Positions 6,703 to 13,066 of a DNA stretch of 13,624 bases are shown here, in pieces; within the stretch, counting starts at the first letter, position 1, and every line of letters begins with the position of its first letter. The translations under genes were made by a program, and so were the position numbers. The stretch spans positions 1-13,624 of the forward strand of contig URZD01000038.1 of the NCBI GenBank assembly GCA_900552305.1. The letters are read 5' to 3'. Below the pieces are notes generated by a model. That model made no database searches, was not told the DNA's origin, and worked only from the letters and a program-made list of their open reading frames with translations. The stretch is from an uncultured Eubacteriales bacterium (GTDB lineage Bacteria > Bacillota > Clostridia > Monoglobales > Monoglobaceae).

Positions 6703-7563
6703 TTGAATACCTACGGAAAACTTTATCTCTGCCCGACCCCGATAGGCAATTTGGGGGATATGACGGTAAGGACGCTGGAAATCCTTAAATCGGTTGACCT
6801 TATTGCGGCGGAGGATACGCGGAATACGCTTAAACTTCTTAATCATTTTGATATTAACGTGCCGATGACAAGCTATTATGAGCATAATAAGGCGCAGAAG
6901 GGTTCTGTGCTTATTGAAAGACTTAAATCGGGCGAAAATCTTGCGCTTGTTTCCGACGCGGGTATGCCGGCAATCTCTGACCCGGGCGAGGATTTGGTAC
7001 GGCTCTGCATTGACGAGGGTATCAAGGTTGTGCCGCTGCCGGGACCGTCGGCGTTTACCTGTGCGCTTGTCGCGTCCGGAATGCCGACCGGACGTTTCTC
7101 GTTTGAGGGATTTCTGACAACGAATAAGAAAAACCGAAAAATTCATCTTGAAGAAATACAGGACGATACAAGGACGCTCATATTTTACGAGGCTCCGCAT
7201 AAGCTGCTCAGAACTCTTAACGATATGCTGGAGTTTTTGGGGGACAGAAAAATCGTTTTCGCGCGTGAACTGACAAAAAAGTTTGAGGAATTTTATCGGA
7301 CAACAATCTCCGAGGCGATAAAGTACTATGAGCAGACCCCGCCCAAAGGCGAGTTTGTGCTTATAGTGAGCGGCGCGGACAGAGAAAGCGTCAGAAAAAA
7401 GCACCGCGGCGAGCTGCCGTCGGCGGAGGAGCTGCTGCGTGAGTATGCGGATGGCGGACTCGGCGGCAAGGAGCTTGTGAAAAAAGTCGCGGCGGAGCTT
7501 GAAATGCCTAACCGCGAGGTGTATGATATATTTTTAAATATGAAAAAGTCAAATCTGATATGA
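6703..7563 (+). CDS. rsmI: 16S rRNA (cytidine1402-2'-O)-methyltransferase
   Basis: A 286-residue tetrapyrrole-methylase-fold enzyme that 2'-O-methylates C1402 in the decoding centre of 16S rRNA. Family signatures in order: LYLCPTPIGNLGDMTVRTLE near the start, AAEDTRNTLKLLNHF, the SAM-binding loop SDAGMPAISDPGEDLVR near 85, and PLPGPSAFTCAL near 108. The C-terminal part after about 225 is the family's variable helical extension. It starts at TTG with a good ribosome binding site and is probably co-transcribed with trmN6. It ends head-to-head with the LysR gene, with a GC-rich hairpin between them. Confidence 0.95.
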   Translation: MNTYGKLYLCPTPIGNLGDMTVRTLEILKSVDLIAAEDTRNTLKLLNHFDINVPMTSYYEHNKAQKGSVLIERLKSGENLALVSDAGMPAISDPGEDLVRLCIDEGIKVVPLPGPSAFTCALVASGMPTGRFSFEGFLTTNKKNRKIHLEEIQDDTRTLIFYEAPHKLLRTLNDMLEFLGDRKIVFARELTKKFEEFYRTTISEAIKYYEQTPPKGEFVLIVSGADRESVRKKHRGELPSAEELLREYADGGLGGKELVKKVAAELEMPNREVYDIFLNMKKSNLI

Positions 7564-7597
7564 TTAAAATGTAATGCCAAATATCAATTTGAACAGA

Positions 7598-7634
7598 AAC
7601 GCCCGCCCCGCGCTGCCTGCGCGGGGCGGGCGTT
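7598..7634. terminator. very GC-rich 16-pair hairpin between convergent rsmI and lysR
   Basis: Arms 7598-7613 and 7619-7634 are perfect inverted copies with a five-base loop. Neither side has a proper U-tract: the plus side continues GGTGTCTG and the minus side TCTGTTC. Its place, 34 bases after the rsmI stop and between converging genes, suggests termination or 3'-end protection in both directions. Confidence 0.6.
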
Positions 7635-7654
7635 GGTGTCTGTTGTGTTCGGGC

Positions 7655-7699
7655 AAAGGAGAGGTGTTTTTATCTATGCCTGAAAATGCACAAGAATGA
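7655..7699 (+). other. strong ribosome binding site before a seven-codon ORF
   Basis: AAAGGAGAGGTG at 7655-7666 precedes an ATG at 7676 that opens only MPENAQE before a TGA at 7697-7699. A second ATG at 7686 gives MHKNENQYPQ. No promoter is evident. It may be the remnant of a decayed gene start or chance; there is no evidence of function. Confidence 0.25.
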
Positions 7700-7725
7700 A
7701 AATCAATATCCACAGTGATTAAAAA

Positions 7726-8685
7726 TCATAATCCTTTTGAGTCGTTGTCCGCATATGGAGTATGCTCAACATTTGACAGATATTTTGCCATTTCCTCGAT
7801 ATAGGTTTGCCCTATTTCGCTGAGCGGAACGCCTTTTTTCAGTATATATCCGATTTCCATTGCGGGATTCGGATTATCGTCATCAGGCTCAAACGGCACG
7901 GCGACAAAGTCGCTGCCGTTCAGCTCCTCGCATATTATTCCCGAACAGAGTGTATAGCCGCCCAGACCTACCATAAGATTGAGCATTGTGGAACGGTCGG
8001 AAACCTTTATGCTGCGCGGGTATTCGTTTGTACTCAATATTTCCTCGGCAAAATAAAACGACCCTTTTTCGCCCTGCTCAAACGACAGACACGGATAATC
8101 GCGCAGCTCGTCATAGTCAATCGACTTCTTCTTTGCCAAAGGGTGTCCCTTCCATATATATACATATGCGCGGCAGCCTATAAGGTAGTGAAACTCCAGT
8201 CCGTTGTCGCGCAGAATTTTGTTTATTACCTTCCTGTTAAAATCGTTAAGGTACAGTATTCCTATTTCGCTTTTAAGGGTGCTGACGTCCTCGATTACGG
8301 CGGCTGTCTGGCACTCGCGCATCGCAAAGTCATAGTTAAGGGTATCAAAACGCTTGACCGTTTCGACAAACGCTTTTACCGCAAACGAATAATGCTGCGC
8401 CGACACGCCGAATTTACGTTTTATATTGGCGTTGTCCGAGTATTTGCGGCATAACAAATCGTACTGCTGATAAAGCTGCCGCGCGTAAACCAAAAACTCC
8501 TTGCCCTCGGCTGTCGGAACGGCGCCTTTGCCCGTTCTTCGGAAAATGCTTATGCCGACCTCGCGTTCAAGCTCCTTTATCGCGTTTGTCAGCGTAGGCT
8601 GCGCGATAAAAAGCGCCTCTGCCGCCTTGTTCATTGAGCCGAATTCCGATATGGTTATTGCGTACAGTATTTGCTGCAGCGTCAT
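7726..8685 (-). CDS. LysR-family transcriptional regulator, divergent from cysK
   Basis: A 319-residue LTTR of usual length. Residues 1-60 form the winged helix-turn-helix (MTLQQILYAITISEFGSMNK, AAEALFIAQPTLTNAIKELE, then REVGISIFRRTGKGAVPTAEG), a linker helix follows, and residues from about 90 are the periplasmic-binding-like effector domain. The ATG at 8683-8685 is chosen: AAGGGGCGG lies upstream, and the alternative ATG at 8731-8733 falls inside the promoter's -10 region. The head-to-head arrangement with cysK suggests that it controls sulfur or cysteine metabolism, as CysL, YtlI or CysB relatives do, with O-acetylserine or a thiol as a possible effector. The target and ligand are inferred from position only. 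Confidence 0.9.
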   Translation of the reverse strand: MTLQQILYAITISEFGSMNKAAEALFIAQPTLTNAIKELEREVGISIFRRTGKGAVPTAEGKEFLVYARQLYQQYDLLCRKYSDNANIKRKFGVSAQHYSFAVKAFVETVKRFDTLNYDFAMRECQTAAVIEDVSTLKSEIGILYLNDFNRKVINKILRDNGLEFHYLIGCRAYVYIWKGHPLAKKKSIDYDELRDYPCLSFEQGEKGSFYFAEEILSTNEYPRSIKVSDRSTMLNLMVGLGGYTLCSGIICEELNGSDFVAVPFEPDDDNPNPAMEIGYILKKGVPLSEIGQTYIEEMAKYLSNVEHTPYADNDSKGL

Positions 8686-8723
8686 TTTTAAGCCGCCCCT
8701 TCCCAAAATTCCTTCTTCATTAA

Positions 8724-8752
8724 ATTCTATCATAAAGAAATCCGCCTGTCAA
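8724..8752 (-). promoter_or_regulatory. sigma-A promoter of the LysR gene
   Basis: On the minus strand TTGACA (plus 8747-8752), a 17-base spacer and TAGAAT (plus 8724-8729). Its presence rules out the upstream in-frame ATG as the translation start. Confidence 0.85.
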
Positions 8753-8786
8753 TCACGATAAATTTAAAAAAAATTAAAAAAACCTA

Positions 8787-8815
8787 TTGACAAAGCGAAT
8801 TTATGCTGTTATAAT
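8787..8815 (+). promoter_or_regulatory. consensus sigma-A promoter of cysK
   Basis: TTGACA at 8787-8792 and TATAAT at 8810-8815, both exact consensus hexamers, are 17 bases apart. Such a strong core usually needs repression. The -35 boxes of cysK and lysR face away from each other across 34 AT-rich bases where a LysR protein could bind. Confidence 0.9.
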
Positions 8816-8818
8816 ATA

Positions 8819-8846
8819 TCCTATAAAATAAGTAGGTATTATAGGA
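8819..8846. promoter_or_regulatory. candidate operator at the cysK transcription start
   Basis: TCCTATAA (8819-8826) is inverted perfectly as TTATAGGA (8839-8846), with 12 bases between. The dyad covers the expected transcription start, a position typical of a repressor. It could bind the adjacent LysR protein or a CymR-like Rrf2 repressor of cysteine genes; the sequence does not decide which. Confidence 0.5.
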
Positions 8847-8864
8847 ATTACAGAGGCGAGCGTA

Positions 8865-8894
8865 ATGAACATATCTTGGGGAAAGCGATGTTGA
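8865..8894 (+). CDS. possible nine-codon leader peptide ending in Cys, upstream of cysK
   Basis: ATG at 8865 opens MNISWGKRC and stops at TGA 8892-8894. GAGG at 8853-8856 lies eight bases before the ATG. It lies in the transcribed leader of cysK, between the promoter and the cysK ribosome binding site, and its last sense codon is TGT (Cys). That would suit translational sensing of Cys-tRNA, but no clear terminator or anti-terminator pair follows it, so a chance ORF is possible. Confidence 0.35.
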   Translation: MNISWGKRC

Positions 8895-8952
8895 CACAGG
8901 GAATAACAGAAATACTTATAAAAATTATATCAGATAAAGGAGAAAAAAGATT

Positions 8953-9882
8953 ATGAAAGTATATGAAAAAATTACGGATTTGATAGGAAACACACCGCTG
9001 GTTGAGCTTAAAAACATTGAGGCGGCAAACGGGTTACAGGCAACTGTGCTTGCAAAGCTTGAATACTTTAACCCGGCGGGCAGCGTAAAGGACAGAATCG
9101 CAAGAGCGATGATTGATGACGCGGAGAAAAAGGGGCTGCTTAAACCCGGCTCTGTTATTATAGAGCCGACAAGCGGCAATACGGGCATAGGGCTTGCGGC
9201 CGTTGCGGCGTCAAGAGGCTACAAAATCATTCTTACCATGCCGGAAACGATGAGTGTGGAGCGCAGAAATCTGCTCAAAGCATACGGCGCAGAGCTGGTA
9301 CTTACCGAAGGCTCAAAGGGCATGAAGGGCGCGATAGCAAAGGCGGAGGAGCTTGCGGCAGAAACCCCGGACAGCTTTATCCCAAGCCAGTTCACAAACG
9401 CTGCAAACCCGGCGGCACACCTTGCCACAACAGGACCCGAGATATGGAACGACACGGACGGAAGGGTTGATATATTTGTTGCGGGCGTAGGCACGGGCGG
9501 TACGCTCTCCGGTGTAGGCGAATATCTTAAATCCAAGAATCCGAACGTAAAGGCTGTTGCGGTAGAGCCTGCGGGATCTCCGGTTTTGTCAAAGGGAACT
9601 CCCGGACCGCACAAGATTCAGGGTATAGGCGCGGGATTTGTTCCGGAGACGCTTAACACGGATATATATGATGAGATTATAGCGGTTGAAAACGAGGATG
9701 CGTTTGCAACAGGCAGAGCGATTGCGCGCAAGGAAGGAATCCTTGTCGGAATTTCCTCGGGAGCTGCGGTATATGCGGCGCTGCAGCTTGCAAAGCGGTC
9801 GGAAAACAAAGGCAAGGTAATTGTTGCACTTCTTCCTGATACAGGCGACAGGTATTTGTCAACGCCTATGTTCACAGACTAA
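8953..9882 (+). CDS. cysK: cysteine synthase A (O-acetylserine sulfhydrylase)
   Basis: A 309-residue PLP enzyme that makes L-cysteine from O-acetyl-L-serine and sulfide in the cytoplasm. K46 in NPAGSVKDR is the PLP Schiff-base lysine; TSGNTG at 73-78 is the substrate loop; GTGGT at 180-184 binds the PLP phosphate; GISSGAA near 266-272 carries the serine near the pyridine nitrogen. Length and N-terminus (YEKITDLIGNTPLVEL) match CysK throughout. The ATG at 8953 has AAAGGAG upstream. No serine acetyltransferase gene is adjacent. The divergent LysR gene, the promoter dyad and the mini-ORF suggest tight control. CysM-type activity cannot be excluded but the motifs favour CysK. Confidence 0.96.
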   Translation: MKVYEKITDLIGNTPLVELKNIEAANGLQATVLAKLEYFNPAGSVKDRIARAMIDDAEKKGLLKPGSVIIEPTSGNTGIGLAAVAASRGYKIILTMPETMSVERRNLLKAYGAELVLTEGSKGMKGAIAKAEELAAETPDSFIPSQFTNAANPAAHLATTGPEIWNDTDGRVDIFVAGVGTGGTLSGVGEYLKSKNPNVKAVAVEPAGSPVLSKGTPGPHKIQGIGAGFVPETLNTDIYDEIIAVENEDAFATGRAIARKEGILVGISSGAAVYAALQLAKRSENKGKVIVALLPDTGDRYLSTPMFTD

Positions 9883-9910
9883 ACAGAAGGGATGTAAAAA
9901 AGTCCAGACC

Positions 9911-10020
9911 GCAAAAAGGTGATAAAAATACAATATTATCATTAAATGTAGTCAAGGTTTTAATCTGTAGGTAGAAAAATCTCATAATACTCGAGTTTTC
10001 TTAAATTTATACCTTTTTGC
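9911..10020. repeat. 110-base inverted-repeat unit downstream of cysK
   Basis: GCAAAAAGGT at 9911-9920 recurs inverted as ACCTTTTTGC at 10011-10020; allowing one bulged base the arms extend to 15 pairs. An inner six-pair dyad TGATAA/TTATCA (9920-9941) lies next to the left arm. The interior has no ORF and no U-tract close to a stem, so it is not a simple cysK terminator. A related direct motif, ACAAAGGTAT, occurs at the end of the neighbouring element, close to 10275-10284. Confidence 0.45.
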
Positions 10021-10022
10021 TA

Positions 10023-10262
10023 CAAACAAACTGACCCGCTTGGGTGGCGAAATAAGTCTAACTGCGCTTAACTGATTTTACAAAATCAGCATCGCTTTTA
10101 AGACCTGTTTCGCCTTTTTTCGTCAAAAGCTACGGCTTTTGACGAAGGAGGAGTAGCCGCGTAAAGACGATTGGTTTTCGCCCGTGGCGAAAATCGGAGG
10201 AAATAACGCGAGCAGCGACGAACGCCGTCGGGTTCAGTTTGTTCGTTCTGGAGCATTTTTTC
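10023..10262 (+). ncRNA. densely structured element: candidate non-coding RNA or MITE-like repeat
   Basis: No ORF, but at least five nested or serial helices. The ends pair: AACAAACTGACCCG (10025-10038) with 10229-10243, one bulge. Inside: 10046-10059 with 10101-10114 (14 positions, one wobble, one mismatch) enclosing an eight-pair hairpin (10072-10089); a perfect 12-pair hairpin with TACG loop (10119-10146); CGCGT/ACGCG (10158-10162, 10206-10210) enclosing an eight-pair hairpin with CGT loop (10175-10193); and CGACG/CGTCG (10216-10230), partly competing with the end stem. A run of six T (10256-10261) follows the closing stem on the plus strand, which suggests this orientation. I recognise no known RNA family. 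Inverted ends also suit a small non-autonomous mobile element. No clear promoter is seen upstream. Confidence 0.5.
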
Positions 10263-10283
10263 CTATCCCTAAGTACAAAGGTA

Positions 10284-11387
10284 TTAACCGCGGCAGCCGT
10301 TTTTTCTTATACACAGTCTTTTCGCTGCGGCGGCGCAGATAAGCAGAATTATTCCGCCCGCCGCCGAGGATAAAAGCGCGGCGAAAAACGTACCCCACGG
10401 CGAAGACGCGAAAGCAGATGACGCAGCGGCGGCAGAGTCGGAAAAGACCGCCCGGGTTTCGGGAAAGCGGAGCAGCAGGGTATAGGTAATTATAAAGGAA
10501 AAAACCCCCTGAATCAGCTTGCCGAAAATATATGGCGCGATTGAAAGGCCAACGGGCGAGATGACCGAGTAAACCTGAAAAATTACCGATATACCGGAGA
10601 ATGCGATAAAGAACGAAATCGCGGGGAGCAAAATCATAGGCTCGCGGATAGAGCGCGCAAGCGCGTTTATGCCGCCTGTTATCTCCAGAATAGAATGGAG
10701 GTACGGGCGCAGCCTTCCGCCCGGGATAACCGCCGCCGTAACCGAAAACAAAATAACATAGGAGCAGACGCGGAGCATGGTTATAACGGACGTGTCGATG
10801 ACCTCGCCGAGATGCGACACGCCTTTTGCACTGCCCGCGCCGCCCGACGGCGGCAGCGATATATGGTTTTTGCGCTCCGAATATTTATAGAATCTGAAAC
10901 ACAAGCCGCAAAGGAGCGCCGACAGGATATGGGATATGTAGAGGAGCTTTCCGACCCGCGGTGTGTGCAGTATGCCGCACGCAACCACTCCCATAATAAA
11001 CAGAGGTCCCGAATTGTTGCAGAAGGCGCACAGCCGCTCCGCTTCGGTTTTGGTACATTCCCCCGCACCGTACAATGACGCGGCGCATACCGCGCCTGTG
11101 GGGTAGCCGCTTACTATGCCGAGAATGAGGGCGGCAGCGCCTGCGCCCGGGACATTATAAAGCGGCCGCATTACAACCGACAGATATTTTCCCGCCTTTC
11201 CCGCAAGTCCGAGTGCGACAAAAAGTCCGCTGCAAACAAAAAACGGAAACAGTGACGGGATAACGCTGTCAAAGCACAGCTCGGCGGCGGCTCTCCCTGC
11301 ATTCATGCAAACGTGCGGCGAGACGATAAGGCAGACGGTGAGATACAGAACGCATATAAGTAAAATAATTTTCGGAATCCTTTTCAT
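10284..11387 (-). CDS. ylbJ: sporulation integral membrane protein YlbJ
   Basis: A 367-residue polytopic membrane protein of the YlbJ / nucleoside-recognition (gate domain) group; in Bacillus subtilis YlbJ is a mother-cell protein needed for normal spore cortex formation. It begins with a membrane segment (residues 5-23) and has several more throughout. Diagnostic blocks are DSVIPSLFPFFVCSGL, PLYNVPGAGAAALILGIVSG, YPTGA and LCAFCNNSGPLFIMG. The ATG at 11385-11387 has GGAG close upstream. It is divergent from yqfC, across a 111-base gap, so two sporulation units share one control region. The minus strand there has a good sigma-E-like -35 (GAATATA) but no matching -10, so its promoter is unresolved. 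The transported substrate, if any, is unknown. Confidence 0.88.
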   Translation of the reverse strand: MKRIPKIILLICVLYLTVCLIVSPHVCMNAGRAAAELCFDSVIPSLFPFFVCSGLFVALGLAGKAGKYLSVVMRPLYNVPGAGAAALILGIVSGYPTGAVCAASLYGAGECTKTEAERLCAFCNNSGPLFIMGVVACGILHTPRVGKLLYISHILSALLCGLCFRFYKYSERKNHISLPPSGGAGSAKGVSHLGEVIDTSVITMLRVCSYVILFSVTAAVIPGGRLRPYLHSILEITGGINALARSIREPMILLPAISFFIAFSGISVIFQVYSVISPVGLSIAPYIFGKLIQGVFSFIITYTLLLRFPETRAVFSDSAAAASSAFASSPWGTFFAALLSSAAGGIILLICAAAAKRLCIRKNGCRG

Positions 11388-11431
11388 TTTTTCTCCGCTC
11401 CATACAAATAGTTTTATCTTTTAATTTATAT

Positions 11432-11460
11432 TCATGAAGCAATCCGTTTAAGCATAAAAT
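11432..11460 (+). promoter_or_regulatory. possible sigma-E promoter for yqfC-yqfD
   Basis: TCATGAA at 11432-11438, a 14-base spacer and CATAAAAT at 11453-11460. The -10 fits the sigma-E pattern (CATAmAhT) exactly and the -35 fits partly. yqfC and yqfD belong to the sigma-E regulon in Bacillus subtilis, which supports the call. Confidence 0.45.
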
Positions 11461-11482
11461 TTACTAACCCAAAAGGAATTTC

Positions 11483-11492
11483 AAAGGCGGTG
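11483..11492 (+). promoter_or_regulatory. ribosome binding site deciding the yqfC TTG start
   Basis: AAAGGCGGTG lies just upstream of TTG at 11499. The next in-frame ATG at 11523 has no comparable site. Confidence 0.7.
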
Positions 11493-11498
11493 TAAATA

Positions 11499-11807
11499 TT
11501 GCGTAAACGAAAAACTGCGGCGATGGAAAAGCTGACTGCAAGGGAACGGCTTGCCGACTCGGTAGATGTTTCAAAGGAGCTTATTCTTGACGTACCAAAG
11601 CTGGTTTTTATAGGAAACCGAGAGGTTGCCATAGAAAACTGCAAAGGAATCAGCGAATACACGGAAAGCAGAATACTTGTCGAGGGGAAGTCATACAGGC
11701 TGCGCCTTGAAGGGGCAAAGCTTGAAGTGAAAACCATTACGGAGGATATGCTCTGCGTTTCGGGAAAAATTAAAAAACTGGAGTTTGTCGGCGGGGAGGT
11801 CGGTTAA
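11499..11807 (+). CDS. yqfC: sporulation protein YqfC
   Basis: A 102-residue soluble protein of the YqfC/YabP-like family, made in the mother cell during sporulation; molecular function unknown. Recognisable features are the basic N-terminus, the core LDVPKLVFIGNREVAIENCKG with the family pattern of a short beta strand followed by an IEN motif, and the C-terminal VSGKIKKLEFV. It begins at TTG. The stop TAA at 11805-11807 touches the GTG of yqfD with no gap, so the two are translationally coupled, as in many Firmicutes where yqfC-yqfD-phoH are consecutive. Confidence 0.87.
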   Translation: MRKRKTAAMEKLTARERLADSVDVSKELILDVPKLVFIGNREVAIENCKGISEYTESRILVEGKSYRLRLEGAKLEVKTITEDMLCVSGKIKKLEFVGGEVG

Positions 11808-13046
11808 GTGTCGCTTGTAAGTCTTGCGGGTAAGATAAAAGGACACGTGGTAATCTGTGCCGACGGATTTTTTACCGAACGCTTCCTTAATATATGTATG
11901 CACAGAAAAATATTTTTGTGGGATGTCCGCCGCTGCGGCGAAAATCGGATTCAGGCGTCGGTAAACATATCCGACTTTGCGCGGCTGCGCCGGATTGCAA
12001 GAAAAACGCGGACGAGAGTGCGTATAGTCAAACGCTGCGGACTTCCGTTCTACCTTTACCGCTACAGAAACAGAAAACCGATTGTCTTGGGAATAGTTCT
12101 GTTTGCGGCTGTCATGTGGTATTTTTCGTCCCATGTTGTGGGAATCGATATTTCCGGCAACGAACGCATTGCAGCGGGTGAGGTAATGCGCAGCCTTGCA
12201 GAGTCGGGCGTCTACCCCGGCGCGGCAATCCGAAAGATAGACCACCACGAGGTGCAGAATCTTATGATGACCAAACTGGACGATGCGGCATGGGTGGGTA
12301 TAAACATAAAAGGCTCCAGAGTGTATGTCGAGATTAAGGAGCGGCTTGATACAAAGCGCGAGGTTGGGCGCGATATTCCGTGCAATCTTGTTGCGTCAAA
12401 TGACGGAATAATAGAAAAAACCGAAATCCGCGAGGGTCAGTCAATGGTAAAGGTCGGCGATATGGTTGAAAAGGGCGACCTTCTTGTAAGCGGCGCGGTT
12501 GACAGTGTGACAAGCGGCATACGCTACGCGCACTCCTTCGGCGAGGTTTACGCAAAAACCGCATATCGCGAAACGCGCGAATACAGTCTTGAATATACGG
12601 AAAAAATATTTACAGGCGATGAAACAAAGCGTTATCGCGTTGAGGTAATGGGCAAATCTTTAAATTTGTTTTTAAACGGTAAACAGCCGTACGAATACAG
12701 TGAGAAAACGGATAAAAAAACGGAGTATCGGATTCCGGGCGTTCCCGCGCCGTCCGTTTTTGTCGGCTGCGAAACCTACCGCGCCTTTCGTCCCGAAAAG
12801 AAAAAACGCAGCATTGACGAGGCGGTTGCCCTCGGAAAAAAGGAGCTTTGCCGCGAGCTGGACAAAAAAATTCCGAAAGCTGCGGAGGTAACCGACAAAA
12901 ATATCACATATCGGCTGTCGGAGGGAGGAAAAGTGGCTGTTTCGGCAGAATATATCTGTATAGAGAACATTGCTTTGCAAACACCGATTGACAAAATCGA
13001 AAATATGAATTATGATATAGATAAGAATAATAATGTACAAAACTGA
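11808..13046 (+). CDS. yqfD: sporulation protein YqfD
   Basis: A 412-residue sporulation membrane protein of unknown biochemical role. The N-terminal 85 residues are basic and cytoplasmic (DFARLRRIARKTRTRVRIVKRCGLPFYLYR); one membrane segment lies at about 91-108 (PIVLGIVLFAAVMWYFSS); the rest is external, beginning with a POTRA-like stretch, GIDISGNERIAAGEV, WVGINIKGSRVYVEIKER, then ASNDGIIEKTEIREGQSMVKVGDMVEKGDLLVSG, which resembles a hairpin beta-barrel (biotinyl-like) motif. The start is GTG, with GGGGAGG eight bases upstream inside yqfC. The product is expected in the mother-cell membrane or outer forespore membrane. The family assignment rests on length, architecture and the yqfC-phoH context. 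Confidence 0.9.
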   Translation: MSLVSLAGKIKGHVVICADGFFTERFLNICMHRKIFLWDVRRCGENRIQASVNISDFARLRRIARKTRTRVRIVKRCGLPFYLYRYRNRKPIVLGIVLFAAVMWYFSSHVVGIDISGNERIAAGEVMRSLAESGVYPGAAIRKIDHHEVQNLMMTKLDDAAWVGINIKGSRVYVEIKERLDTKREVGRDIPCNLVASNDGIIEKTEIREGQSMVKVGDMVEKGDLLVSGAVDSVTSGIRYAHSFGEVYAKTAYRETREYSLEYTEKIFTGDETKRYRVEVMGKSLNLFLNGKQPYEYSEKTDKKTEYRIPGVPAPSVFVGCETYRAFRPEKKKRSIDEAVALGKKELCRELDKKIPKAAEVTDKNITYRLSEGGKVAVSAEYICIENIALQTPIDKIENMNYDIDKNNNVQN

Positions 13047-13066
13047 GAAAGGCTTTACATTTTAAT

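Noticed and set aside
5955..7404. Two long minus-strand ORFs (5955-6689 and 6679-7404) opposite trmN6 and rsmI
   Set aside because: Both are antisense to well-supported methyltransferase genes and have unnatural Arg/Lys/Phe-rich composition with no recognisable domain.
7807..8454. 215-residue plus-strand ORF opposite the LysR gene
   Set aside because: Antisense shadow of the LysR effector domain; no ribosome binding site and no motif.
8889..8924. Second promoter for cysK (TTGACA near 8891 with a TATAAA-like box)
   Set aside because: The spacer would be about 20 bases, and no better -10 fits; the upstream exact-consensus promoter is sufficient.
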